Assembly (NCBI GenBank): GCA_030760725.1
Contig: JASWHV010000001.1
Span: 28,207,928-28,271,927, forward strand
Length of the DNA: 64,000 nucleotides
DNA from: Neostapfia colusana
Taxonomy: Eukaryota > Streptophyta > Magnoliopsida > Poales > Poaceae
Reading direction: 5' to 3'
The notes beneath the pieces are model-generated. The model was not told the origin of the DNA and made no database searches. It saw nothing but the letters and a program-made list of their open reading frames with translations. Position 1 is the stretch's first letter; every line of letters starts with the position of its first letter. The translations under genes and the position numbers were made by a program. Below are positions 22,139 to 35,130 of the stretch, piece by piece.

Positions 22139-25100
22139 TGTGAGGCCCGGGAATCGCAATGGGTGGTGCCGTGCGATGCGGCACCCAACAGCATGCACGA
22201 AAAGAGGTGTAAGAACATAACGGAACCATTTTGTTACTCAAGATAATTTCTTTTACAACATATTGTACATACGCAGCGGAAATTAAAACTAGCTAGACAA
22301 TCTACTCACTCTCGACCCTAACTACGTCGAAGAGAAGTCGTTCAGCCCGTGAACGCTTCCTACTAGCTTCACCAAAGGAAGGCAGCGGCTAGGTTTCCGA
22401 TGAGTGGAACGAACCGTGGGGTTCATTGTCTCACCGAACAACCCTCTTCATAGCAGGAATCCTGCTACCTGCAAAACAACTCAAAAGCAACCGTGAGCAC
22501 TAAGGCTCAACAAGACTTACCCGTCACTCCTAAACATGCAACTCTACATGCAGGGGTAGTAAGAAAGTAGGCATAGGAATTTGCAAAATGCATCTTGACT
22601 AATCTTGATCCTTATATTCAGATTCTTTTAGCCTTCATTTTAGTGGTCCTCACGCCTCACAACATCGGAAGTCCACAATCAAACAAGAAATGCTTATCCC
22701 GATGTTGCTAGCCTAAGGTGGAAATGAAATTTAGTTAGCTCTATATCTACTTCAGTCAAGGTTACAATACAGTGATTAATCCACAAACAACAAGTTAAGA
22801 GACTTAGTTCCTCTTCTTACTAAGTCACAGCGCAGTGGGAGTGGGCAAGTATGCTCAATCCTCTTCCGCGAGCGACGGTGATTCGAATCAATAACAACCC
22901 GGAATACACGACACATACACCTGCCTCGAAAGACTCTCTCAAGATCTCTTCCTTACGTTGTATATAGAAACCTTTCACACGACACCCCGACATAAAAAAA
23001 CGTTTCGCGCCGAGCAGGATGGTCCTCTACGCGGACACGTCAAAGTTGCCCACTAAAGGATTTACACCTCCCGCCTTCTCAACGCCATTCCCACGTGAAG
23101 GATGAGTTTCGATATCACGGTCCATCGAGTTACATTGGTTTTATGGGTCCCATACCCCACTATATATCCGGTACAGCTCAATCTTGTCCAGCAGGGCCTC
23201 ATACATACGGTCCTTAACTGACACGGACGGGGCTACAACCAACCTCCACATTTGCCTTACCATCCCGGTCCAGGACAAATGTGGTCTCAAGCATTGTCAC
23301 ACCCATCACAGGTCGAGACCAACCTTGAGCGCTCCATCCTACAGGAACATCCCCGTCCTCATCTCATTTTCATGAGGGAGCTCTTATCATTAACCTCTCG
23401 CGAGTAACTCCATTACTCGAACTTTCTCGCGAGTAGCTTTTTACTACTCGACTTCTACCGAGCTAGCTACAATATTAGCCTAGCATCTACATCGAGGCAA
23501 AGCCTACACTAAATCTTCTACTCAGGGATGTAATAGTCATGCAGGTGGGTTTCAATCATCCTAGACATAATGCACAATATCAAGTCTAATAAACATGAGG
23601 TGAAGTAAAGCAAAATTTAAAACGGTAACGATATGCAAACCGGGGCTTGCCTTGCTCAACGGTTTTGTTAGAATCTAGGAATTAGTCTTCCTCCGGAGAA
23701 TCTGCCAAACTCGTCATGAGATGGAGATCCTCGCTGCAGAGTCGAGTCCTCGTCGAACGTCGATGTCACATGCTATTAAGATGATTTATGCACATGTATT
23801 CAAAAGCTTTTAGAAAATGATTCAAAACTATTGTACCAGTTAACTCACACATAATATAGATAAACAACAGCAAGGTTTCTGTTGTTGGATCTAAACCTTA
23901 GAGATGATGAAAGCTAGGTAAAAAGAGATACTAGTAATCACCATGTGATTAAGTCCATTATATGAACACTTAAACCTAAAAGATGGTAGATCAAGTTCCA
24001 GAGGTCCAATGAAGCTGATAATTTAACCACAGCCTCTATGGAAGTTATTTAGGCAGTGTGCAAAAATTGAGCTCATGAAATGGCTCAAGGAGATCACAAT
24101 AATTCCTTAGGTGATTTTCACTAATCTGCCTTTACCTCCTAGGTATTAAGCTTTCCTATGCGGCAAAGTAGACTTTTTGTGAAGTAAAAATGTCCTGAGT
24201 CCATAGGAATCAGTTTTAACATTTTTGGAGTTTTCTACATGGAGATATGGATTTTACAAGGATTGGGGAAAAGCTGAAAATGTCTCTGTTTATTTTCCCA
24301 TTTTTCAGAGACATAAGGAATGAACACATCATTTGACCAAGCAAATTAGTTCCAATGCCTCTGAAATTTTGACAGGAGTTCAAGGAATTTTGGAAGAATG
24401 TCCTGTCCAAATTTGGGAATTTTCCAATAAACAGAAATCCTGTAAAAATTCATACAAAATTTTCATTAAATGAATTAATGAGCCAAATACAGGGATTTTC
24501 ATAAACATTGGGCTGCACCCCTTGATAGTACTCTTTGAGAGGAATATAACAAAATTTGTTTCACAATTTTTGGACATTCCTACACAAAGTTATGGCTCTC
24601 CAAAGTTTGAACTAAAATAGGAAAATCTGGAAAATGTTTAAATGCCGACAGTGGGTCCCACCTGTCATCCCTAACCTCCAGACTCGCGCCAAACAGGGCA
24701 GTGGCGGCCCTCTCCCGCGAGGTCGGCGGAAAAGAACTTCCCAGCCACCTCCAGATCCCCTGCTGGCCGCCCCCCATATTTCCCCACGCTGAACACGTTG
24801 GTGAGGTCGCCGGCGGCTGAAACTCGCCGGAAAACAGGGCGCACCGGCCACAGCAAACCCTAGGGCTCCGGCGAGGTCTTGCACAGTGAATTCTCCACCA
24901 AATGGTCGGTTCTTGGGCTCTAAAGTACCAGGGGATCATGTAGAAGACCGGCATGAGGTCTAAACAAGCTGGGGAGGGCTCTAAACCTATCGGCACCGTG
25001 CGCCCGATAGGGTCCAGCGGTATACCCTCTAAAAGAGCTCGGATTGCCCACTCTACACTCAATTTCATGGTCTAAAATCGATGGAGGAGGTGTGCTAGGC

Positions 25101-26252
25101 AGTTAACATCCTGTGTGTGAAGTTTGAGACCCAACAAACACGATTTGAGGACGAATTTTACAATTCCTTACCTCAAGGTCCGTTTCTGCCGCCCAGAAGA
25201 AAAACTTGAAATTCTCCCTCTGTGATCAATGGCTAGGGCTGAGCTTTGGGGGTGATCACTTCTTGTTTGTGTTGTCCACGGCGTCCAGTTTCGGTTCCTT
25301 GAGTTTGAACTCGGGAGCAGTGGAAACCTCGCTGTTTCTAGGCGCCGGTGAGCTCAGGACGGCGGAGGAAGGGTGCTAGCCGGCTAGAAAACTCGTGGGC
25401 GAAGCTTTCCTCTGTGGGGAGCTTGAGCAAATGAGCTACGGTGGCTGTGGTTCTCGGCAGACAACAGAGCAGCGGGGTTCTGCTCGGGAGAAAAACAGCT
25501 AACGTGCACCAGCGAGAGAGAAGAAGAGAAGTTTGCTTGTGCAGCCTCCTGGGGAGATAAGAGCAGAGGCAAACCGACTGAAAAAGGAGGAGCTGGCACC
25601 GGAGATCGTCGTGTGCGATGGGTGCTCAGCCGAGGAAAACAGAACCGAGTCGGTTTGTCCGAATGTGTGTATGACATGTGGGCCCTCACACCTCAAATAT
25701 CTCCCTCCCCTGTGCTTTAATATTCCCGCACCGCCTTCGTCCGAATTCCACCAAAATTGCATGGTAGACCAAACATGTTGTGAGAAATTTGAATCTAAAC
25801 TCAAATTTTAAAATTGAGAATGTTTGGTTCTGTTTTTAAATTCAAATTTGAATTCAAACTCTCCCTCGAATATTCCTCGGATTAATTGGTATACGGGCTC
25901 CAAAAATATCCAAACTTGGATCAGGAGCTCATTGATATATGGAGAATGCATCGGTGAATTCATTTGGATGCATTTATACAATCTGGATAGGAATCCTTTT
26001 AAAAGAATTCAAATTGTGTTTAAATTCTCTCCACTCTACTCATAGAGGAGGTGCATATGAGTTAGAGTTTTTGGGAGTAAAATTATTTCCCCTAGGTTAA
26101 CATGTGCTGATCATGGGCTGGAGAATTTTTTTACCTCTCTCATCTGTCCATATTGGTGTTCATCATTTCATGTGACACAACTATAGCCTTTTATCGCCTT
26201 AACTTTGTTTCATAAGTTGAAATCAAGCTTTACAAAAGTTAGGGCTGTTACA
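22139..26252 (-). mobile_element. 3' LTR of element C (minus strand)
   Basis: Bounded by tgtgaggccc at 22139 and ...gctgttaca at 26252, so on the minus strand it runs TGTAACAGCC to GGGCCTCACA (4114 bases). A purine tract abuts 26252 on the internal side. The other LTR (32522-35130) matches it closely over its retained length. The GC donor is at 23645-23650 (minus) and the gttttgcag acceptor is at about 22478 (minus), but the open segment before the donor ends in a TAA that is shared by both C LTRs, so the acidic mini-gene is not intact in this family. Confidence 0.9.
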
Positions 26253-26267
26253 TTCCTCCCCCCTTAA
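26253..26267 (-). other. Polypurine tract of element C
   Basis: On the minus strand the sequence ttaaggggggaggaa lies immediately before the 3' LTR start TGTAAC. It primes plus-strand DNA synthesis in LTR elements. Confidence 0.8.
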
Positions 26268-26313
26268 AAGAATCTCGTCCCGAGATTACAAAAGAAAGAA
26301 GAAGGGAGAATGA

Positions 26314-27711
26314 CTACTGGCCATATGGTACAAACAAGTCGGGAAAATTTAAACGGAGAAAATCCTCACTTTCCCACATGGCTTCATCAGCGGTGTGGTT
26401 TCTCCACAAGACTTTGTAAAATCGCAATGTCCGATTTCTTGTGGTGCGAGTCTTCTCGTCGATAATCTGTATCGGATACTCAGAATAAGTGAGATCCGGT
26501 TGAAGATCCTCAATGTTCTCCATATGAACTGCGGTTGGGTACTTAAGACATTTCTGCAGCTGAGAGACGTGGAAAACATTGTGAATACCCAAAAGTGACG
26601 TCGGTAACTCCAGACGATAGGCCACGGGTCCGCATATCTCAGTGACAGCAAACGGCCCGATGAATCACGGAGCAAGCTTTCCCTTCACTCCGAATCGATG
26701 AACCCCTTTCATCGGAGAGACACGAAGATAAACGTGGTCCCCGATGTCGAAGTGAAGAGGTCGACGTCTTTTGTCTGCATAACTCTTCTGCCGAGATTGA
26801 GCAGCCTTTAAATTGGCTTGAATCACTCGCACTCGTTCCTCAGCTTCATTCACAAGATCAATCCCGTAGACCACTCTCTCGCCGGACTCATACCAATTCA
26901 GTGGTGTGCGGCACTTCCGGCCATAAAGAGCTTCATACGGGGCCATTTTGATGCTGGATTGATAACCGTTGTTATATGAGAATTCTGCTAATGGTAGATG
27001 GTCATCCCAATTCTTCCCATGATTGATGACACATGCCCGTAGCATATCCTCCAGAATCTGATTTATCCTCTCCGTTTGACCATCAGTTTGCGGATGATAC
27101 GCTGAACTCCGAATTAACTTGGTTCCCAAGGAAGCATGCAGTTGCTCCCAAAATCTGGATACGAATAACGCACCTCGATCAGAAACGATGGTGCGGGGAA
27201 CCCCGTGTAAACACACGATTCTTGAGATGAACAGCTCCGCATACTTCTTTGCCACATATTTAGTATGGACTGGAACAAAATGAGCTGTCTTGGTCAAACG
27301 ATCAACGATTACCCAAATAGAATCATGCTTGTTGCTGGTCATGGGTAAACCGACGATGAAGTCCATACTTATGTCTTCCCACTTCCATGCTGGAACCTTC
27401 AGAGGTTGAAGTGGTCCGGCTTTCCTCATATGGTCGGCTTTAACCCGCCGACACGTATCACATTTGGATACATATTTTGCAATTTCTCTTTTCATACATG
27501 TCCACCAGAACTTAGATTTTAAGTCCTGGTACATCTTATTGCTTCCTGGATGAATGGAGTACTTGGATAAATGTGTTTCATCCAATATCTTCCTCCACAA
27601 TTTCATATTCCGGGGTACAACTATGTGGTTGTTAAACCATAGAGTACCCTCTTCATCCTTGCGGAACATCTTCAACTCACCGCTGTCCACCCTCCTCCGG
27701 ATGTGAGACAT
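26314..27711 (-). pseudogene. pol: Integrase with C-terminal chromodomain, element C
   Basis: Two open segments separated by one stop. 27711-26665 (348 residues) has the zinc finger (H47, H54, C84, C87) and a complete D117/D178/E214 catalytic triad with 35 residues between the second D and E, then KMAPYEALYGRKCRTPLNWY and MKGVHRFGVKGKLAP. A TGA (reads as CGA to TGA) breaks it after KLAP. 26625-26314 continues YRLELPTSLLGIHNVFHVSQ and then the chromodomain-like end YPIQIIDEKTRTTRNRTLRF, VLWRNHTADEAMWESEDFLR. The chromodomain after integrase is the hallmark of chromoviruses and is thought to steer insertion into heterochromatin. The best preserved part of this element. Confidence 0.85.
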
Positions 27712-27747
27712 ACCCCTGTCTCTCTTCTGAGCCTCTACAATCTCATC

Positions 27748-29746
27748 TCAGATTGTAGGAATAAGAGCGAGGTTGAACAGCGATCCATAGGGAACTAAGT
27801 GCAGGCTTGGTTCTCTTTCTGCATCTGCAGCCATGGCTAAATGGTGAACGTAGGCTTTCCGACTAAGTGCGTCGGCAACCACATTCGCTTTGCCCAGATG
27901 GTAATGAATTTCAAGTTCATAGTCCTTGATCAATTCGAGCCATCTTCGCTGCCTCATATTCAGTTCTTTCTGTGTGAAGATGTACTTCAAGCTTTTGTGG
28001 TCAGTGTAGAGATGTACTAGATTGCCTAGTAGATAATGTCTCCACATTTTCAATGCAAGAACCACTGCAGCTAGCTCAAGGTCGTGAGTTGGGTAATTCT
28101 GCTCATGACCCCTGAGTTGTCGGGATCCATACGCGACCACACGTCCTTCTTGCATCAACACACAACCCAAACCAATGCCGGATGCATCACAATAGACATC
28201 AAACGGCTTCGTGGTGTCCGACTGGGCCAAAACTGGAGCTGTAGTGAGATACTTCACTAAAGATTGAAAAGCTTGTTCGCGGAGCATGCTCCAATCATAC
28301 TTGGTGCTTTTCTTCAACAGCTCCGTCATAGGTTTAGCGACTTTGGAGAAGTTTGGAATGAATTTCCGGTAATAACCCGCTAAACCTAGGAAACTCCTCA
28401 CTTCATGAACAGATGTTGGAGATTTCTAGTTCAGCACTTGCTCGATTTTACTTGGGTCCACAGCGATGCCTTCCGCTAAAATAATATGCCCAAGAAACGG
28501 CACTTTGCTGATCCAAAACTCACATTTACTGAACTTTGCATATAGCTTGTGATCCCTCAAGCATTGGAGTACAATACGCAAATGTTCATCGTGTTCTTCT
28601 TCTGACTTTGAATAGACCAAGATGTCGTCGATGAAACCACGACAAACTTGTCTAACTCCGGCATGAACACAGAGTTCATGAGATACATAAAGTGAGCCGG
28701 AGCATTGGTCAACCCAAAGGACATGACAAGATATTATAAAGACCATATCTTGTTGAGAACGCCGTCTTAGGTACATCTTCTACCCGGATTTTTATCTGGT
28801 GATACCCGGACCGAAGATCCATCTTGGAGAATACCTTAGCACCCACTAGTTGATCGAACAAAATATCGATGCGCGGTAGTGGATACTTATTCTTGATAGT
28901 GACAACATTCAGTGGACGATAATCTACGCATAGCCTCAAAGTCTCGTTCTTCTTCTTCACGAAGAGTGCGGAACAGCCCCAAGGTGATGAACTTGGGCGT
29001 ATAAAACCTTTGTCCATGAGGTCATTCAGCTGCTCCTTCAATTCCTCTAGCTCCTTTGGTGCCATTTTGTATGGTCGCCGAGAAATAGGTGTTGTTCCCC
29101 GTGCGAGTTCAATCTTGAACTCTACATCACGTTCGGGCGGCATGCCCGACAAATCTTTGGGAAACACATCTGGATATTCACATACCACTGGAATATCCTC
29201 AAGTTTAGGAGCTTCAATCTGATGCACTGCTGCAACACGTTGTGATGGATCCACAAGATTCAATATGTTGCAACCATGTATTGGGGAATTCAGTTGGACA
29301 GTCCGAGAGCTGATGTCAAAGATAGCTCCATAATGTGTCAGCCATGACATTCCCAAGATAATATCAATCCTTTGGCCTTTGAGTATGATAAGGCTCACAG
29401 TATAGATGTTTCCACCCAAACATAAAGGTGCCCGAGAGACCATCTCATCTGTTGATATCTTGCCTCCGGGTGAGCTGATATGAAACGAATGCTTAACTGT
29501 GCTAAATGGAAGATTATTCTTCAGCACATAGTCTCTGCTAATAAAATTGTGGGTGGCTCCGGAATCAAACAAAATGAGAGTGGGCTGTTCATGTAAAGTG
29601 AACATGCCCGCTAAAACTGGTTCGCCTTTTGCAATATCCTCAATAGCAGTGTAATTAACCCTGCCAGCTTTCGAAAGAAGAAGACTCATGATGCTTATAT
29701 GAGCATTGATGAGACAACACACGAGTGTGGCTCTGCTCAGAACCAC
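27748..29746 (-). pseudogene. pol: Protease, reverse transcriptase and RNase H of element C
   Basis: 29746-28709 has the protease (LFDSGATHNFIS) and the first half of RT up to DVPKTAFSTRYGLY, where the frame shifts. 28776-28426 carries the second half with the catalytic FIDD box at 28635-28624 and FLGHIILAEGIAVDPSKIEQ. A stop follows, and 28401-27748 contains FLGLAGYYRKFIPNFSKVAK and RNase H (VYCDASGIGLGCVLMQ, LYTDHKSLKYIFTQ, NVVADALSRK). The stop at 27748 lies at IPTI(stop)DEIVEAQ and looks like CGA to TGA. Frames are separated by two single-site lesions, so the polyprotein is not made. Confidence 0.85.
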
Positions 29747-29759
29747 AATGGTTTCGTGT

Positions 29760-30560
29760 TGCAGAAATCCTCAGCTCTCTACTAACACGAGGTGGAGATA
29801 AACTGTGCACAGCTGGTTGAGGTAGGGTTGCACAAACAACTTCTGATAGCTGCTGTTGAGGTGGAGGCTTATAAGTGATTAACTCCAGCCGTGGTTGTGA
29901 GAGTTGCACCACAGGCTGAATTTGTTGCCTAACTGGCGAGTAATATCACACTCGATAGTTCGGACGAACCTCAATATCACTGTCTGGTGGTATACTCCTT
30001 TTCAGCTCCGATTCACAACGGAGATGCATGTCTTATTTAATGATAGCGGCATTTACCAACTCATTGTAAATACCGTTATTGAACAAGGCCACTTGTTCTT
30101 TAAGATCGACATTCAAACCTCGGAAGAAATATTCACACTTCAACGCTTCCGAGTCTACCATATGAGTGGCGTATTGCATCAAGTCTTCAAACTCTTTGAA
30201 GTACTCGTACGCACTCCTTTCCCCTTGCTTTAGCTCCAGAAAATCTTGATACTTTGTTCGAAGAATTCCCGAACAAACGTTACGTGCCCGAAAAACATTC
30301 CGGAATTCATCCCACGTCACTCGATGACCTTCAGGAAGAGTAGCGTGTACTCCGCCCACCAAGCTCCAGCGGCTCCGTGGAGTTGTTGAGCGGCAAATAA
30401 AGTCTTCTGATATTCATCGCACTCAAGCGTATCGAACTTGGCTTCAATGCATTGGAGCCAATGAGCCGACTCCAACGGTTCTTTCGCTTCCGAGGAAACC
30501 GGTGGTTGTCTTGCTAGAAAATCCAGATAAGTGCTTGGCGGGGGATTTTGCTGTAGTGTC
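29760..30560 (-). pseudogene. gag: gag of element C, decayed
   Basis: In minus direction: PPVSSEAKEPLESAHWLQCI and TLFAAQQLHGAAGAWWAEY at about 30510-30340 match gag residues of element A (NWLRTIESKF, LFAAQQLHGAAGAWWANY). After a frameshift near 30340, 30362-30033 continues GHRVTWDEFRNVFRARN, DFLELKQGERSAYEYFKEFE and GLNVDLKEQVALFNNGIYNE. A proline/glutamine-rich linker follows to 29655. The CCHC knuckle near 29770-29720 is scrambled by a frame change (HCGSEQSHTRV remains). The N-terminal end is not identifiable. Confidence 0.75.
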
Positions 30561-32504
30561 TCCTGTCATATGCTTTGTCGCACCAACAGATCCAGAGACT
30601 CAGCCATATTTGCCAAGATTCCCGCCAATCCGGTTGATGATGTCGGCACTTCTTGTTGTGGTGAATTACTTTCGCCGTGACTCGACTCACCAACCTCACT
30701 CCTGGAATGTGCATGATCTATGCTGCAAAAGTGAGCAATTTACGGTTAAAATTCAAAGTTTAAACTCAACTTGAATTCAAAAATATTAACCGTAAAAACA
30801 TCACATATATATTGCAGCACTACACAATCTAACCAGGATTTAGACAATTCTGATATCAACCAACTTTAACAAGTTTGTCCAAACCCTTGATTCCAACAGT
30901 AGGACAAACTGAAAAATAACTCGAGAACATGTTACAGAGCTTAGAGAAGTCTAAAACATCCCTGTCCACAACAAGTCCTAAGTTACATAGCAATAAGCAC
31001 TACTCTGTTCAGAATGACCAATAGGTCTTAATCCCCGAATTTGAATGTGACAATGGCAATTTCATGTCTCAAGTTGAATATAAAAGTTATAGTTAACTTC
31101 AGTATCCTTCCAACGAGTATTCATTTGCCTTCATATCAGTCCTGTATCAAAAGTTGTGATATTTCAAAGTCGACAGAAGTCTGGAACAATTTTGACAGCA
31201 CCTCCTTTGAAAGTAGTTGTTTTGTCCGCAAGATTTCATCACTTTAAACACAAAATATGGAGAAACTTTGAACTACAAAGTCATAGGATATATCACAGAG
31301 CTTTCCAACGGTGTCTTACTTGACCCTTAGAAATTTTTCTACAGAAAATTATGGTCGAAATACAGAAATTTCCAGAGAGCAATTTGTGTCTGCCCTGTTT
31401 TGGGGCAGTTCACACTCCTCTGAGAATTTCATCCATTTGGAGGGTGATTCTGATCTTGACTTCTGCAGAAAAGTTGTAGAAGACTTCAAAAACTTTCCAG
31501 AAATGTATCACACACCTCCATTGGTTCAACCAAACAAAAGGTATGTCCTGTTCACCTTCAGCAAAAATTCTGCCGATAACAGGGGAGGTTATCCCTAAGT
31601 CTTTGTGAATAAATCTATACTCCCAATTGACTCTTAGTTCAATACAGGAGTTCATTAACCCTTAATGGAATCCTAGACTACACATTTACACTTTTTATTT
31701 TCAAACCTTCTTTTTCATGCAGTTCAAAACATATCACGGTACTACGTTTCCTCACCAAATTAAAATCCTAACCGGCTTTATACCGGCTTATATGTCTCAA
31801 GTGGTGGCACTAAACGATCACTCACAAACGTTTTCTACACGACATGTTCTAACGTGGTTAAGGTAACTACAGAAAACCACTCAATAATGATGCACACATT
31901 GGTTTGTCATTTTAGGCAGGTCCATATCATAGTAAAAACATACGCCTCGTATCATTGTCATACGGGCCGTCCTTGAGTCAAGCCACGTCTCAAGGTACAT
32001 GATCGGGTTATTCACCACCCGACGGGGGCTCCACACCTTTGCAATAAAGCACACCGGTGGAATAGCGCTTTCGTATGCCTCATAGGACATGAAGAGTCCT
32101 AAAGAACACACTTCGTGTTATAAACCACACGATGGGGTCTACTCCTCTTGCCCCTGGGTTTGCGCACTGGAGGCTAGTGCCATTCATATGTCTCTAAGAC
32201 ATGAAGAGTCTTAGAAAACATATTCACTTCCCGTCCATTGCTGAACGGAACTTCCCACACTACTTTCCTCGTATGGGTAAGCTAACCAAAATTGATCCGC
32301 TTTCGGTGGCGTTCCTTACCATTCTTACCTCCACGTAGGTGCGTCGTTACTGAATTTAAATACTGAAGAGTAACACCCTGTTAGTTTGACACCTTAAGTA
32401 ACTATGCTAATAATACTCCTTATGTGGGCATACTATATGTTCCTCACTTGTATACCTCTAAGTTTTCGAAAATATGCTCTTTTCATGCGTGCTATTCCCA
32501 ATGC
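30561..32504 (-). other. Leader region of element C
   Basis: About 1.9 kb between gag and the primer site, homologous in minus orientation to the leader of element A (for example 31000-31200 against 53380-53580, and the block around 32270-32345 against 52230-52310, gaacgccaccgaaagcg). An acceptor-like cttttgcag lies near 30728 on the minus strand. The open frames on either strand here are short and not conserved with A. No gene recognised. Confidence 0.65.
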
Positions 32505-32517
32505 GGCTCTGATACCA
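32505..32517 (-). other. Primer binding site of element C (tRNA-Met)
   Basis: The minus strand reads TGGTATCAGAGCC a few bases inside the 5' LTR end at 32522. It fixes the element's orientation and shows which LTR is 5'. Confidence 0.9.
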
Positions 32518-32521
32518 CGCC

Positions 32522-35130
32522 TGTGAGGCCCGGTGATTGCAGTGGGTGGTACCGTGTGATGCGGCACCCAACAGCATGCACGAAAAGACGATAAGAACAT
32601 AACGGAACCATTTTGTTACTCAAGATAATTTCTTTTACAACATATTGTACATACGCAGCGGAGATTAAAACTAGCTGGACAATCTACTCACTCTCGACCC
32701 TAACTACGCCGAAGAGAAGTCGTTCAGCCCGTGAACGCTTCCTACTAGCTTCACCAAAGGAAGGCAGCGGCTAGGTTTCCGATGAGTGGAACGAACCGTG
32801 GGGTTCATTGTCTCACCGAACAACCCTCTTCATAGCAGGAATCCTGCTACCTGCAAAACAACTCAAAAGCAACCGTGAGCACTAAGGCTCAACAAGACTT
32901 ACCCGTCACTCCTAAACATGCAACTCTACATGCAAGGGTAGTAAGAAAGTAGGCATAGGAATTTGCAAAATGCATCTTGACTAATCTTGATCCTTATATT
33001 CAGATTCTTTTAGCCTTCATTTTAGTGGTCCTCATGCCTCACAACATCGGAAGTCCACAATCAAACAAGAAACGCTTATCCCGATGTTGCTAGCCTAAGG
33101 TGGAAATGAAATTTAGTTAGCTCTATATCTACTTCAGTCAAGGTTCCAATACAGTGATTAATCCACAAACAGCAAGTTAAGAGACTTAGTTCCTCTTCTT
33201 ACTAAGTCACGGCGCAGTGGGCAAGTATGCTCAATCCTCTTCCGCGAACGACGGTGATTCGAATCAATAACAACCTGAATACACGACACATACACCCGCC
33301 TCGAAAGACTCTCTCAAGAGCTCTTACGTTGTATGTAGCAACCTTTCACACGACACCCCGACATAGAAAAACATTTCGCGCCGAGCAGGATGGTCCGCTA
33401 CGAGGACACGTCGAAGTTGCCCGCTAAAGGATTTACACCTCCCGCCTTCTCAACGCCATTCTCACGTGAAGGATGAGTTTTTATATCATGGTCCATCGAG
33501 TTACATCGGTTTCATGGGTCCCATACCCCACTATATATCTGGTACAGCTCAATCTTGTCCAGCAGGGCCGCATACATACGGTCCTTAACCGACACGGACG
33601 GGGCTACAACCAACCTCCACATTTGCCTTACCATCCTGGTCCAGGCCAAATGTGGTCTCAAGCATTGTCACACCCATCGCAGGTCGAGACCAACCTTGAG
33701 CGCTCCATCCTACAGGAACATCCCCGTCCCCATCTCATTTTCATGAGGGATCTCTTATCATTAACCTCTCGCGAGTAACTCCATTACTCGAAATTTCTCG
33801 CGAGTAGCTTTTACTACTCGACTTCTACCGAGCTAGCTACAATGTTAGCCTAGCATCTACATTGATGCAAAGCCTACACTAAACCTTCTACTCAGGGATG
33901 TAATAGTCATGCAGGTGGGTTTCAATCATCATAGACATAATGCACAATATCAAGTCTAATAAACATGAGGTGAAGTAAAGCAAAATTTAAAACGGTAACG
34001 ATATGCAAACTGGGGGTTGCCTTGCTCAACGGTTTTGTTTGAAGCTAGGAGTTAGTCTTCCTCCGGAGAATCCACCAAACTCGTCACGAGATGGAGATCC
34101 TCGCTGCAGAGTCGAGTCCTCATCGAACGTCGATGTCACGTGCTATTAAGATGATTTATGCACATGTATTCAAAAGCTTTTAGAAAATTATTCAAAACTG
34201 TTGTACCAGTTAACTCACACATAAGATATATAAACAACAGCAAGGTTTCTGTTGTTGGATCTAAACCTTAGAGATGATGAAAGCTAGGTGAAAAGAGATA
34301 CTAGTAATCACCATGTGATTAAGTCCATTATATGAACACTTAAACCTAAAAGATGGTAGCTCAAGTTCCAGAGGTCCAATGAAGCTGAGAATTTAACCAC
34401 AGCCTCTATGGAAGGTATTTAGTCAGTGTGCAAAAATTGAGCTCATGAAATGGCTCAAGGAGATCACAATAATTCCTTAGGTGATTTTCACTAATCTGCC
34501 TTTACCTCCTAGGTATTAAGCTTTCCTATGCGGCAAAGTAGACTTTTTGTGAAGTAAAAAATGTCCTGAGTCCATAGGAATTGGTTTTAACATTTTTGGA
34601 GTTTCCTACATGGAGATATGGATTTTACAAGGATTGGGGAAAAGCTGAAAATGTCTCTGTTTATTTTCCCATTTTTCAGAGACATAAGGAATGAACACAT
34701 CATTTGACCAAGCAAATGAGTTCCAATGCCTCTGAAATTTTTACTGGAGTTCAAGGAATTTTGGAAGAATGTCCTGTCCAAAGTTGGGAATTTTCCAATA
34801 AATAGAACTCCTGTAAAAATTCATAGAAAATTTTTTAAATGAATTAATGAGCCAAATCCAGGGATTTTCATAAACATTGGGCTGCACCCCTGGATAGTAA
34901 TATTTGAGGGGAATCCAAAAAAATTTGTTTCACAATTTTGGGACATTCCTACACAAAGTTATGGCTCTCCAAAGTTTGAACTAAACTAGGAAAATCTGGA
35001 AAATGTTTAAATGCCGACAGTGGGTCCCACCTGTCATCCCTAACCTCCAGACTCGCGCCAAACAGGGCAGTGGCGGCCCTCTCCGGCGAGGTCGCCGGAA
35101 AAGCACTTCCCAGCCACCTCCAGATCCCCT
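32522..35130 (-). mobile_element. 5' LTR of element C, upstream 1.5 kb deleted
   Basis: Begins tgtgaggccc at 32522 like the other C LTR and stays collinear with it to about 35130 (homologous to about 24761). There it jumps from cagatcccct to cctaaccct of the E solo LTR. About 1.5 kb of the LTR, including its promoter side, and about 100 bases of adjoining E LTR are missing. No gene in this stretch. Confidence 0.85.
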
